A stretch of 64,000 bases of DNA from contig JAJCJJ010000003.1 in the NCBI GenBank assembly GCA_020555865.1, positions 124,001 through 188,000 of the forward strand, read 5' to 3'. This document shows, one piece after another, positions 40,820 through 51,318 of the stretch (position 1 is the stretch's first letter; the number at the start of each line of letters is the position of its first letter). Source of the DNA: a bacterium 210917-DFI.7.65. Its GTDB lineage: Bacteria > Bacillota > Clostridia > Oscillospirales > Oscillospiraceae. Made by a program: the position numbers and the translations under genes. Below the pieces are notes generated by a model. It was not told the DNA's origin, searched no databases, and was given only the letters and a program-made list of their open reading frames with translations.

Positions 40820-40862
40820 CCAGCCCCCGCTCCATACAGGAGCGGGGGCTGGTTTCTGTTTT
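40820..40862 (+). terminator. strong intrinsic terminator of S-layer gene 1
   Basis: CCAGCCCCCGCTCC pairs with GGAGCGGGGGCTGG across ATACA, followed by TTTCTGTTTT. It ends right before the convergent pseudogene at 40868. Confidence 0.93.
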
Positions 40863-40867
40863 GCACG

Positions 40868-41427
40868 TTACTTTTTTACGCCGAACAGGGCAATATGCGT
40901 TCCGACGGGAAACGTCGTTTGATAAACTGAAAAATTGAATGAGTGCAATTCCTCCCAGGTGATGGGTGCGATGCGCTGCTCACCGGAAAAAGAATTGGCG
41001 CCGTTGGACGTGATGGTAACACAACCAACCTTTCCCTGCAGGTGGGGGTATAAAACAGCAGTACGCCGTAGCCGTACTGACGGAAGGAAGCCAGCGCACC
41101 GGTAGTGTTGGTGCTTCCGCTGCTTCCGCCGCTGGTACCGCCGTAGCAATAACCGCTGGTCAAGTGATTGACTTGAACGCTGATACTGTCCCGGTATTCC
41201 GGGCACTGCAGAAAGAGTTCAATTTTCAGGTACCGGGAAAAATCCACATCGCTGACGTCCAGATCGACGGCGGCGGTTGGTGTATGAACCAGCACTTCCT
41301 TAATTTTTGCATATGGCACCGCTGCCAGCGCTGCATCAATTGTTTCGTTGTCCCGGTTGAAGTCCTCCCGCAGGACGCGGTCGGCGGCATCCCATTGGTT
41401 TAAGTGATAATTTTGTGTATAGTTCAA
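40868..41427 (-). pseudogene. frameshifted small protein gene, phage-tail-like N-terminus
   Basis: The intact frame begins at a TTG (41427) 8 bases after AAAGGAG and reads NYTQNYHLNQWDAADRVLRE, DFNRDNETIDAALAA, a style common in short prophage or tail-associated genes. It runs to YGVLLFYTP and then breaks. Continuation in the next frame gives HLQGKVGCVTITSNGANSFS, WEELHSFNFSVYQTTFPVGT and a stop at 40868. One base missing from the G-run at 41044-41048 (plus strand) explains the shift. Full length would be about 186 aa. It could be a true frameshift, a slippage site or a sequencing error in the homopolymer. Confidence 0.7.
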
Positions 41428-41720
41428 GTTGATTTCTCCTTTGTGTAGTCGAATTTTGGGGCTTTTCCGAAAAAAGGCCCTACACTTATTGTGTAGGGCA
41501 GGGCGAATGTTGTACGGTTCAAGGCAACAAAAGGACAAATTAATGGGGCGGAAAGCGACCGCAGAGCAGCCTGTACGCCGGGGAAAAGCAATGCTGAGAT
41601 TGGCTGGCTTTGATGGGAAGAAAATGTAAAATCCGGATTGCAAAGTGGTATCCTATCCGCTATACTGAAAACTGCAGTTTTAGCGGACTGCGATGAAATA
41701 TGCAAGGAGGCCGAACGATT
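41428..41720. other. interval between the pseudogene and the rRNA methyltransferase gene
   Basis: A hairpin GCCCTACAC-TTATT-GTGTAGGGC is at about 41484-41507, without a T-run on either strand. A possible -10 TATACT occurs near 41660, and AAGGAGG for the next gene is at 41704-41710. No gene seen. Confidence 0.55.
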
Positions 41721-42839
41721 ATGACGCCGATCACATTTTATATTCCCTGCCTCTTCGGTTTGGAGGCGCTGGTGGGCGACGAACTGCGCCGCCTGCATTT
41801 GAAGGATATTCGCGTGGAAAACGGTCATGTGCTGTGCTGCGGCACAGTGGCGGACGTGGCGCGGCTCAATTTGAACTTACGCTGCGGCGAACGGGTACTG
41901 GTGGTGCTGGGCGCGTTCACGGCATCTTCCTTTGACGCGCTTTTTGAGCAGACAAAAGCCCTGCCCTGGGAGAACTGGATTCCCAGGGACGGCGCGTTCC
42001 CGGTCAAGGGATACAGCCTGGACAGCACGCTGCACTCGGTGCCTGACTGCCAGAAGATTATCAAAAAAGCTGTGGCCACCCGGCTGGGTGCAAAGTACGG
42101 TACCGGGCAGCTTCCAGAGACGGGCGCAAAATACCAGATCCAGTTCGGCATGATGAACGACCGCACAGCGCTGTTTCTGGATACTTCCGGCGCAGGGCTG
42201 CACAAGCGGGGTTACCGGGCTGTGGGCGTGCGCGCGCCGCTGCGGGAAACACTGGCGGCGGCCATGGTGACGCTTGCGCGTTTCCGGGGCAAAGACCCTT
42301 TCTGCGACCCCTTCTGCGGCAGCGGAACCATCGCCATTGAAGCGGCGCTGATCGCCAAAAACCGTGCGCCGGGACTGGATCGCAGCTTTGACGCGCAGAA
42401 ATGGAAAACCGTACCCGGTGAAAGCTGGATGGATGCGGCAGAAGAGGCCATGGACCAGGAATACGATGGTAACTACGATATCTGGGGCGGTGACAGCGAC
42501 CCCAAAGCCATTGCCATAGCCCGCAGCAACGCCGAGAAGGCGGGTGTGGAAGATCTGGTGCGTTTTGAGGTGGCGGATGCCACAGCCTTTTCCCGCAGCA
42601 GCGATTATGGCCAGCTGGTAACGAATCCGCCCTACGGCGAACGGTTGCTGGAGCAGGAGGAAGCCGGGCGGCTTTACCGCGCTTTTGGGCAGGCCGCAGC
42701 AGCGCTGCCGGAAAAATGGCGGGTATATATCCTGTCCTCCCATCCGGAGTTTGAGGCGTGCTACGGCAGCCTGGCGGCCAAAAAGCGTAAGCTGTACAAC
42801 GGTATGATCAAGTGCGATCTGTTTATGTATTACCGCTGA
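41721..42839 (+). CDS. THUMP-domain rRNA (guanine-N2)-methyltransferase (RlmL/RlmK-N type)
   Basis: 372 aa. N-terminal THUMP RNA-binding region (about 45-155; ENWIPRDGAFPVKGYSLDST, GAKYQIQFGMM), then a class I methyltransferase: APLRETLAAAMVTLARFRGK, SAM loop FCDPFCGSGTIAIEAALIAK, and catalytic TNPPYGERL. This is the Firmicutes RlmL-type (YpsC) enzyme that makes m2G in 23S rRNA; exact target inferred. ATG at 41721 with AAGGAGG about 10 bases upstream. Followed 28 bases later by the lipid kinase gene, likely cotranscribed. Confidence 0.92.
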   Translation: MTPITFYIPCLFGLEALVGDELRRLHLKDIRVENGHVLCCGTVADVARLNLNLRCGERVLVVLGAFTASSFDALFEQTKALPWENWIPRDGAFPVKGYSLDSTLHSVPDCQKIIKKAVATRLGAKYGTGQLPETGAKYQIQFGMMNDRTALFLDTSGAGLHKRGYRAVGVRAPLRETLAAAMVTLARFRGKDPFCDPFCGSGTIAIEAALIAKNRAPGLDRSFDAQKWKTVPGESWMDAAEEAMDQEYDGNYDIWGGDSDPKAIAIARSNAEKAGVEDLVRFEVADATAFSRSSDYGQLVTNPPYGERLLEQEEAGRLYRAFGQAAAALPEKWRVYILSSHPEFEACYGSLAAKKRKLYNGMIKCDLFMYYR

Positions 42840-42867
42840 CCCGGCGGGCGGAAAGAGGAAGACAACC

Positions 42868-43803
42868 GTGAAGCACATCTTTATCATCAACCCCCGGGCG
42901 GGGCGTAAAAACGGCGCCGCGCATCTGATGGATCAGATTGAAGCGCTGCGGCGCGTCCATAACCTGACCTGTGAGACCGTACTGACCGGACGGCAGGGCC
43001 ATGCTGAGGAAGTGGCCCGCCGGGCTGCGGAGAGCGGGGAAGCCGTCCGGCTGTATGCCTGCGGCGGAGACGGGACGCTGAATGAAGTCCTCAACGGTGC
43101 GGCCGGGGCGGACCGGGCGGAGATCACGGTGGTGCCTACGGGCACCGGCAATGACTTTTTGAAAAATTACGGCGAAGACGCTGTGCGTTTTGAGGATCTG
43201 GAGCAGCTATGGAACGGTCCGGGCCACGATCTGGATCTGATTGAATGCGGCGGACGGCTGGCTGCTACCATTGCCTGCGTTGGGCTGGACGCCCGGGTGG
43301 CGGACGATGTGCACCGCTTCAGCAAAGTTTTGCCCGTCAGCGGGAAAATGGCCTATCTGGTTTCAGCGGGGGCAAATTTTTGCAAGAGCACAGGCCAGCG
43401 GATGATGATCACCTGCGGTGCGCAAGCTACCATCGGGGAATATGCGATGGTGTGTGTCTGCAACGGCCGGTACTACGGCGGCGGTTTTATGCCCATTGCC
43501 GATGCACGCATGGACGACGGGCGGTTGGACACGCTGATCGTGCGGCGCGTAAGCCGGGCGAAATTCCTGCGCCTGGCTCCGGCCTATGCCCGGGGTGAGG
43601 CGTGGCGCTTCCCGGATGCAGTGCGGCGGGTGCAGACCAACTCCGTGCGTATCCAGAGCAGGGAGCCGTTGGCGCTGAGCCTGGACGGGGAGATTCAGTA
43701 TAAGACGGACGTGCAGATGACCCTGAGTGCAAAAAAGCTGCACTTTTTTGCGCCGGTGGGGGCCTCCTGCAATCGTACGGCGCGGCGCCGGCTCGACAAA
43801 TAG
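42868..43803 (+). CDS. diacylglycerol kinase-like lipid kinase (YegS/DgkB/BmrU family)
   Basis: 311 aa. FIINPRAGR at the N-terminus, nucleotide-binding GGDGTLNEVLNGA, and VPTGTGNDFLK in the middle, all diagnostic of the DAGK catalytic fold. C-terminal beta-sandwich ends in a SLDGE (EPLALSLDGEIQ) motif. Phosphorylates diacylglycerol or a related lipid at the membrane. GTG start at 42868 with GAAAGAGGAAG before it. Terminal basic stretch (RTARRRLDK). Substrate cannot be told from sequence. Confidence 0.9.
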   Translation: MKHIFIINPRAGRKNGAAHLMDQIEALRRVHNLTCETVLTGRQGHAEEVARRAAESGEAVRLYACGGDGTLNEVLNGAAGADRAEITVVPTGTGNDFLKNYGEDAVRFEDLEQLWNGPGHDLDLIECGGRLAATIACVGLDARVADDVHRFSKVLPVSGKMAYLVSAGANFCKSTGQRMMITCGAQATIGEYAMVCVCNGRYYGGGFMPIADARMDDGRLDTLIVRRVSRAKFLRLAPAYARGEAWRFPDAVRRVQTNSVRIQSREPLALSLDGEIQYKTDVQMTLSAKKLHFFAPVGASCNRTARRRLDK

Positions 43804-43902
43804 CCTGACACGGGCGGCGGTGTGTCGAAGGCTTTAGTCAAAGTATGTCAAAATACACAAAGAAGTTTTTTAAAATCTGGGATATTTTTCTCCATATTTC
43901 TC

Positions 43903-43977
43903 TTGCATAAATGAAGGATTTGATTTATGATAATACCAGCATTAGCACTCTGGCGTGTTGAGTGCTAATGCTGGTAT
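43903..43977 (+). promoter_or_regulatory. groESL promoter with extended CIRCE operator
   Basis: TTGCAT (43903-43908), 17-base spacer, TATGAT (43926-43931). A perfect CIRCE (TTAGCACTC-N9-GAGTGCTAA) lies at 43942-43968, binding site for the HrcA heat-shock repressor. Its arms continue outwards as a perfect match to 18 bases each (43933-43950 and 43960-43977), well beyond the usual nine, giving an unusually strong hairpin in the 5' end of the message. Confidence 0.95.
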
Positions 43978-44039
43978 CGCCTCTTATGGGCGAGAAACAT
44001 TGTGTTAATACATGCTCATTATATAAGGAGGAACTCAAA

Positions 44040-44324
44040 ATGAAACTCAATCCGTTGGCTGACCGTGTTGTGCTGAAGATGGTCGAGGTGGAGGAAACCA
44101 CCAAGGGCGGCCTGATCCTCACCGGCAATGCAAAGGAAAAGCCCTCTGTGGCAGAAGTGGTATCCGTTGGCCCCGGCGGCATGGTAGACGGCAATGAGGT
44201 CAAGATGACCGTCAAGCCCGGCGACAAGGTCATCACCAGCAAGTACTCCGGCACCGAAGTGAAGATGGACGGCGTGGAATACACGATTGTACGTCAGGGC
44301 GACATCCTGGCTATTGTGGAATAA
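44040..44324 (+). CDS. groES: co-chaperonin GroES
   Basis: 94 aa. LNPLADRVVLKMVEVEETTK start, mobile loop (KGGLILTGNAKEKPSVAEVV) that contacts GroEL, and GDKVITSKYSGTEVKMDGVE. Heptameric lid of the chaperonin. ATG at 44040 after AAGGAGG. Under CIRCE/HrcA control and followed by groEL 40 bases later. Confidence 0.97.
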   Translation: MKLNPLADRVVLKMVEVEETTKGGLILTGNAKEKPSVAEVVSVGPGGMVDGNEVKMTVKPGDKVITSKYSGTEVKMDGVEYTIVRQGDILAIVE

Positions 44325-44358
44325 CAACAGTTCTGATTAATGATCCTGTAGGAGGTAG

Positions 44359-46005
<1,647 letters not shown>

Positions 46006-46103
46006 TCGGCGCAGCAGCCTTCTGGAACCGCTGGAATTTAGGATGGAATGCGGTCGATCCATACCAAGTTTATATCCCAATCAGCGCTTGACAGGTAAAA
46101 ATG

Positions 46104-46137
46104 AAGCCGCCGTTCCAATTGGAACGGCGGCTTTTTG
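46104..46137 (+). terminator. intrinsic terminator of groESL
   Basis: AAGCCGCCGTTCC pairs with GGAACGGCGGCTT across AATT, then TTTTG. Confidence 0.93.
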
Positions 46138-46236
46138 CTGCCCGGTAATCGAGGGGCGCGGCATACACCGTATTTGCTTGTTTTGGAGCGTCCGTTTTGA
46201 TGGCGCCCATTATCGGCAGAGACAAACGAAGAAGCG

Positions 46237-46298
46237 AAACCGGACGTGCACCGAACGGCCGCAGGGGGAAGCGGCAAAATTTGGTGCACGTCCGGTTT
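46237..46298 (-). repeat. long nested inverted repeat at the 3' end of kdpE
   Basis: AAACCGGACGTGCACC (46237-46252) and GGTGCACGTCCGGTTT (46283-46298) are perfect 16-base arms around a 30-base loop that itself contains GCCGC/GCGGC. It begins 5 bases after the kdpE stop. It could terminate kdpDE (the following T-run is weak) or protect the 3' end of the message. The remaining sequence of this 167-base interval is featureless. Confidence 0.75.
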
Positions 46299-46303
46299 AT
46301 GCG

Positions 46304-47023
46304 TCAGGACAGATCCTCATCCTGTTTTTGCTGAATCATGCGGTATCCAACGCCGATGTGGGTCTGGATATATTGAGGGTGGCGCGGATCAGCTTCTACC
46401 TTTTTGCGCAGCGTAGCCATAAACACCCGCAGGGAAGGAGTATCCGAAGCGGTGGGACTACCCCAGATCTCATTGAGAATATAATTGTGAGTCAGCACTT
46501 TGCCGGTGTGCTTGGCCAGCAGACACAGGAGCTTGTATTCAATAGGCGTCAGGTGGATCTCTACGCCGTCGCGGTAGGTGCAGCCGGCAGCGTAGTCGAT
46601 TTTCAATCCGCCGTTTTCGTAAACGCTGGCTGCCTCGCTGGTGCGTTCATTGTCATAGCGCACGCGGCGCAGAGCGACCCGTACCCGCGCCAACAGCTCC
46701 TCCACGGAAAAAGGTTTGGTGAGGTAGTCATCTGCGCCGGCATCCAGCGCAGCCACCTTGTCGCTGTCCTCACTGCGGGCAGACACAACAATGATGGGTA
46801 AATTGCTCCATCCACGGATTTTTTTGATGATCTCCACGCCGTCCATGTCGGGCAGGCCCAGATCCAGCAGCATTACGTCCGGACGGTAGCTGAGGGCGTC
46901 CATCACGGCGCCGGCGCCGGTCTTGGCCCGGTGATATTGATAGTGTTGGGTTTCCAGTGTGGTAGCGATCAGATTGCTGATGGCGGTGTCATCTTCCACG
47001 ACTAAAATTTGCGGTTTATTCAT
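46304..47023 (-). CDS. kdpE: response regulator KdpE
   Basis: 239 aa, OmpR/PhoB class. Receiver domain: acidic pocket EDD (10-12), phosphorylated Asp54 in VMLLDLGLPDMDG, Lys in LTKPFS. C-terminal winged helix: LTPIEYKLLCLLAKHTGKVL, LRVFMATLRKKVEADP. Activates kdpFABC at low potassium or turgor. Its start overlaps the end of kdpD by 8 bases, so they are made together. A candidate binding element TTAA-N7-TTAA occurs in both potassium-gene control regions. Confidence 0.95.
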   Translation of the reverse strand: MNKPQILVVEDDTAISNLIATTLETQHYQYHRAKTGAGAVMDALSYRPDVMLLDLGLPDMDGVEIIKKIRGWSNLPIIVVSARSEDSDKVAALDAGADDYLTKPFSVEELLARVRVALRRVRYDNERTSEAASVYENGGLKIDYAAGCTYRDGVEIHLTPIEYKLLCLLAKHTGKVLTHNYILNEIWGSPTASDTPSLRVFMATLRKKVEADPRHPQYIQTHIGVGYRMIQQKQDEDLS

Positions 47024-49706
47024 AAGGCGTTACCTCCGAAGCATGCAGCGTAAATACAAAAGCGGTGCCGTGGGGCGGATTGTCCAGCGCGGCGATGGTC
47101 CCGCCATGGGCTGTTACAATGGAACGGCACAGGCTCAGCCCCAGCCCCAGACCGCGGCGGCCATCCCCACGGGCATTGTTGGCGGTGTAGAACATATCGA
47201 ACAGCTTTTCCCGAGCCTCGGCGGGGATGCCGGGGCCGTCGTCGGCGATCCGCACCTGTACCCACGCACCCTGGCGTTCGGCTGACACGAGGATGCGGGA
47301 GCCTTCCGGTGTGTATTTAATAGCGTTATTCACGATGTTGATCACCACTTGCACGATCAGGCGGGCATCCATATCTGCCATAATCAGATCGTCTTTCAGC
47401 TCCACGGAGATCTGATGCTGCCCGGCGTTGCGATCCAAATGGGCCAGCGCTTCGGCGAACACCTCGTCCAGCAGTTCAGGATGGATGTTCAGTTTGATGG
47501 AACCGTTTTCCATGCGTGTGATGGAGAGCAGGTTTTCCACCAGATTGATCAGCCACATGGAATCATCGTAAATCGAAGCGTACAGGGCCTTCTTTTTGCT
47601 GGCGGAGAGTACGGCGCCGTTTTCCATCAGGATGCCTGCGTTGCCGGAAATACTGGTCAGGGGCGTGCGCAGGTCGTGAGAAATGGCGCGCAGAAGGTTG
47701 GCCCGCAGGGCTTCCTGATGGGCTGTTTCTTCCACCTGCTGTTTGGCACGGACCATTTGTTCTTTTTCCAGCGCCAAGCCGCATTCATCCAAAATAGCCA
47801 CCATCAGATTTTTTTCAAAAGCGTCAGGCGCATGGCTGGGATCAATGGCCACGCCCGCCACGGCCAATACCTGCTTGGAACCGCGCACTGCCATATACAA
47901 ACATTTGGAGCTGGGCAGGGTATTGGTGGTGGCGCCGGCATGTTTGTTGTTTTTACGCACCCATTCGGCTACTGCCTGTTCCTCATGGGTCAGGTAAGGG
48001 GACATATCGGCGGCAGAAGAGGATGGGAAGCACATTGCGCTGCCCAGCGTACCATTTTCCTGCAGGGGGTACAGAAGCAGGTTTCGTTCCAGCAGTTTGC
48101 TCAGCTGCGCGGCTGTCACCGAAAGAATGGCGTCGGGGCCTTCGGCAGTCTGGAGCTTTCGGCTGGTTTCCAGCAATATTTCCGTGCGATAGGCCTTATT
48201 GGCGCTCAGAATGGCCTGCCCTTTGATGCGGGTAGTCAGGGAGCTGACCAGCAGAGCCACGATAAACATGATGCCGAAAGTGACCAGATATCCCGGATCA
48301 CTCATCAGTGTGAAATACGGATGCGTGAAGAAAAAGTTGAAGATCAGGACAGAAAGCAGGGAAGAAACCAGACTGTAACTGCGGCCCGTTGTTGCCATGG
48401 AAACGGCCAGAACACCCAGAATGTAAATCATAATGATATTATTTACATTGAATCCAAGCCACCAGAAGAAATAACCTGCCACGGTACACAGAGCAAGAAT
48501 GCCCAGCATTTTCAGGCTGTCCTGCCAGGAAAATCGCTCCTGTGCGACGTGCAGCCGCTTTCGGCGCCGGGAAACCGGAGCGGACTGGTCCGGAATAATG
48601 TAGATATCCAGATCGGGTGCCAGATCGTTGAGGCGATCGATCAGGTTTTTGCGGGAAGGGAACAGGCCGCGACGCCCTGGGCTGCGGCCCAGGACAATTT
48701 TGGAAATCCCGCTGACATGGGCGTACTCTGCAATCTGAATGGCGGGGTCATCTCCATAAACGGTAGTGATACGCGCGCCGAGCTGTTCGGCCAGATGCAG
48801 ATTGGCCCGCAGGCGCGCCCGGTCGGCTTCGCTTTGCGTGGCAAACTGCGGCGTTTCCACAAACAATGCAGTGAAAGCGCCGTGGAAAGCTTCCGCCATG
48901 CGGGCGGCGGTGCGGATTACTTTGGCGTTGGAGGGCGCGCCGGAAAGGCAGATGAGAATGTGCTCGCCAATTTTGGGTCTGGAACCATCTTCATCCTCGG
49001 TGTTGCGCTCCAAACGATCCGCGGTGCGGCGCAGCGCAATTTCACGCAGGGCAGCCAGATTTTTGTCGGTAAAAAAATGTCCTATGGCCTGAGCGGCCTG
49101 AGGCTCCCGGTAAATTTTTCCTGCACGCAGCCGCTCCAACAGATCAGCAGGCTCCAAGTCGGTGACTTCAACCTGGTCGGCAGAATCGAATACAGAGTCC
49201 GGGATGCGCTCAGCTACAGTGATACCTGTGATGGAGGCTACCACGTCGTTCAGGCTTTCGAGATGCTGGACGTTAACGGTCGTATAAACGCTGATCCCTG
49301 CACGCAGCAACTCCTGCACGTCCTGATACCGCTTGGCATGGCGGCAGCCAGGCGCATTGGTGTGGGCCAGTTCATCCACCAGAATCAGCTGGGGCTTGCG
49401 CGCGAGCGCGCCGTCCAAATCGAACTCATGCAGTTCAATGCCTTTGTATGGAACGCCTTTCGTGGGGAGCTGCTCCAGCCCATCCAGCAAAGCCATGGTT
49501 TCTGGGCGGGTATGAGGCTCGATATAGCCGGCCACTACGTCAAGACCGGCTTCTTTAGCCCGATGTGCGGCTTCCAGCATGGCGTAGGTTTTGCCGACGC
49601 CGGCGGCATAGCCAAAGAAAATTTTCAGCCTTCCTCTGGGCGAGGATTCCTTTTTCTGTATGGTTTTCAGCAGAGCGTCCGAATTTGGCCGCGGCAGTTC
49701 CGGCAT
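47016..49706 (-). CDS. kdpD: sensor histidine kinase KdpD
   Basis: 896 aa. N-terminal KdpD domain with Walker A GYAAGVGKT (32-40) and the following DVVAGYIEPHTRPET, then a universal-stress-protein domain (HILICLSGAPSNAKVIRTAA), four transmembrane helices (about 400-500), a GAF-like region, and the kinase core: H box AISHDLRTPLT with His677, N box VVINIVNNAIKYT, DGPGIP, GLGLSLCRSIV. Senses K+ and turgor, phosphorylating KdpE. Divergent from the Ktr pair across a control region with TTAA repeats. Confidence 0.95.
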   Translation of the reverse strand: MPELPRPNSDALLKTIQKKESSPRGRLKIFFGYAAGVGKTYAMLEAAHRAKEAGLDVVAGYIEPHTRPETMALLDGLEQLPTKGVPYKGIELHEFDLDGALARKPQLILVDELAHTNAPGCRHAKRYQDVQELLRAGISVYTTVNVQHLESLNDVVASITGITVAERIPDSVFDSADQVEVTDLEPADLLERLRAGKIYREPQAAQAIGHFFTDKNLAALREIALRRTADRLERNTEDEDGSRPKIGEHILICLSGAPSNAKVIRTAARMAEAFHGAFTALFVETPQFATQSEADRARLRANLHLAEQLGARITTVYGDDPAIQIAEYAHVSGISKIVLGRSPGRRGLFPSRKNLIDRLNDLAPDLDIYIIPDQSAPVSRRRKRLHVAQERFSWQDSLKMLGILALCTVAGYFFWWLGFNVNNIIMIYILGVLAVSMATTGRSYSLVSSLLSVLIFNFFFTHPYFTLMSDPGYLVTFGIMFIVALLVSSLTTRIKGQAILSANKAYRTEILLETSRKLQTAEGPDAILSVTAAQLSKLLERNLLLYPLQENGTLGSAMCFPSSSAADMSPYLTHEEQAVAEWVRKNNKHAGATTNTLPSSKCLYMAVRGSKQVLAVAGVAIDPSHAPDAFEKNLMVAILDECGLALEKEQMVRAKQQVEETAHQEALRANLLRAISHDLRTPLTSISGNAGILMENGAVLSASKKKALYASIYDDSMWLINLVENLLSITRMENGSIKLNIHPELLDEVFAEALAHLDRNAGQHQISVELKDDLIMADMDARLIVQVVINIVNNAIKYTPEGSRILVSAERQGAWVQVRIADDGPGIPAEAREKLFDMFYTANNARGDGRRGLGLGLSLCRSIVTAHGGTIAALDNPPHGTAFVFTLHASEVTPYE

Positions 49707-49789
49707 AGCGGCACCTCACAATTCTTTCTTGTTTTTTCTCAGTATAGCACAGTTCATATCAGTATGACATTGCTGTTTTCTTTTTGACG

Positions 49790-49847
49790 TTAAGATATCA
49801 TTAAGACAAGGCTTAATGCTGCCTTAATACGACAGATGGTTTCTTAA
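49790..49847. promoter_or_regulatory. tandem TTAA-N7-TTAA elements between kdpD and ktrB (candidate KdpE boxes)
   Basis: TTAA at 49790, 49801, 49813, 49824 and 49844. The first two and the next two each form TTAA-N7-TTAA, 11 bases centre to centre, the spacing used by OmpR-class dimers. The same element lies before kdpF (57707-57721). A candidate -10 TACAAT for ktrB is at about 49871-49876 without a good -35, consistent with an activator-dependent promoter. Confidence 0.65.
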
Positions 49848-49955
49848 TGGGATCCTCATCTCAGACGTGGTACAATAATTTTGATTTTGAAATTCTCTGA
49901 AATTCCCTTTTGCGGCCGGGTGAACATGCGGCCGCGCACAAGCGGGAGGCTTGTC

Positions 49956-51302
49956 ATGTCCTTTTTCAAACGCGTCCGGATTACGCCGGCGCAAACTATT
50001 CTTTTGGGCTTTTTCTTTTTAATCCTGGGCGGGACGCTGCTGCTGATGCTTCCCTGCGCCACCAGTGGCCCCGGCGGCGCACCGTTTCTGGACGCGCTGT
50101 TCACCGCCACGTCTGCCACCTGCGTCACCGGGCTGGTGATCCATGACACGGCCCTGTATTGGGCGCCCTTTGGGCAGGTGGTCCTTTTGCTGCTGATTCA
50201 GATCGGCGGCATGGGAGTGGTCACTATGGCGGTAGCGATTTTTATGTTTTCTGGTCGAAAAATTAGCCTGAAACAACGCTGGGTTATGCAGGAGTCCATT
50301 TCTGCGCCCCAAGTAGGCGGGATCGTCCGCATGACGGGTTTTATCCTGAAAGCGGCCCTGCTTCTGGAGGGAATCGGCACGCTGCTTCTGGCGCTGCGTT
50401 TCTGCCCGCAGTTCGGTCTGGGGAAGGGATTGTGGTATGCGCTGTTCCATGCTGTCTCCGCCTTTTGCAATGCAGGGTTTGACTTGATGGCCACGGAAGA
50501 GGTGTCCTATCCGTCTTTGACGGGCTATGCGGGGGATCCGCTGGTGAGCCTTACGATTGCGGGCCTGATTGTGCTGGGCGGGATCGGATTTCTTACCTGG
50601 CATGACTTCCGGATGCATGGCATCCATTGGAGTCGTTACCGCCTGCAGAGCAAACTGGTTCTCTGCACCACGGCGGCTCTGCTGCTCGCCGGCTTTTTGT
50701 TTTTTGTGCTGTATGAGTTCCGGCAGGCGCAGTGGCAGGGACTGAGCGCGGGAGAGCGTGTGCTGAGCGCGGTATTTCAGTCGGTCAGTCCGCGTACGGC
50801 GGGTTTCAATACGGTGGATTTGACACAGCTCAGTCCGCCTGGGCAGATGATCATGATCCTTCTGATGCTGGCCGGCGGCGCGCCCGGCTCCACAGCGGGC
50901 GGCTTTAAGGTTACTACGCTGGCCATTCTGCTTCTGGGGATCCGGGCGGTATTTTACCGCGGGGGCAGTACGCAGTGTCTGGGGCGCCGTTTTTCAGAAG
51001 ATGTGCTGCACCGGGCAAGCGCACTTTTTGTGCTGTATCTGCTGCTGTTTCTGGCTGGCGGCATTCTGATCTGCGCCATTGACGGCATCCCCATGATGGC
51101 TGCGCTGTTTGAAACGGCTTCGGCCATTGGAACCGTAGGACTGTCACTGGCTGGTACGGCGGAACTCTCCGTGCCCAGCCGGCTGATTCTCATGTGCCTC
51201 ATGTACTTTGGCCGGGTGGGCGGCCTGACGCTGATCTATGCCGTCTCGACCAATGGAAAGAATACAGCACAGTATCCTGTTGAACAAGTGACTGTCGGAT
51301 AA
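49956..51302 (+). CDS. potassium uptake channel subunit KtrB/TrkH
   Basis: 448 aa. Membrane protein with the four TM-pore-TM repeats of the Trk/Ktr/HKT superfamily: pore loops include FTATSATCVTGLVIHD, FHAVSAFCNAGFDLMA, FQSVSPRTAGFNTVDL, FETASAIGTVGLSLAG, each with a selectivity-filter glycine. KtrB-type by size. Driven by the membrane potential and often Na+. ATG at 49956 with GGGAGG. First gene of ktrB-ktrA, divergent from kdpD and sharing the TTAA element region, so it may share control with Kdp. Confidence 0.93.
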   Translation: MSFFKRVRITPAQTILLGFFFLILGGTLLLMLPCATSGPGGAPFLDALFTATSATCVTGLVIHDTALYWAPFGQVVLLLLIQIGGMGVVTMAVAIFMFSGRKISLKQRWVMQESISAPQVGGIVRMTGFILKAALLLEGIGTLLLALRFCPQFGLGKGLWYALFHAVSAFCNAGFDLMATEEVSYPSLTGYAGDPLVSLTIAGLIVLGGIGFLTWHDFRMHGIHWSRYRLQSKLVLCTTAALLLAGFLFFVLYEFRQAQWQGLSAGERVLSAVFQSVSPRTAGFNTVDLTQLSPPGQMIMILLMLAGGAPGSTAGGFKVTTLAILLLGIRAVFYRGGSTQCLGRRFSEDVLHRASALFVLYLLLFLAGGILICAIDGIPMMAALFETASAIGTVGLSLAGTAELSVPSRLILMCLMYFGRVGGLTLIYAVSTNGKNTAQYPVEQVTVG

Positions 51303-51318
51303 AGAAAGGAAAATTTTC

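Noticed and set aside
38034..40835. A 933-codon open frame antisense to S-layer gene 1
   Set aside because: It mirrors the biased codon use of the sense gene (few stops complementarily), has no signal, motif or ribosome site, and the sense gene has a full promoter leader, signal peptide and SLH domains.
47349..49787. 812-codon plus-strand frame across kdpD
   Set aside because: Shadow of kdpD; no start signal and no recognisable domain.
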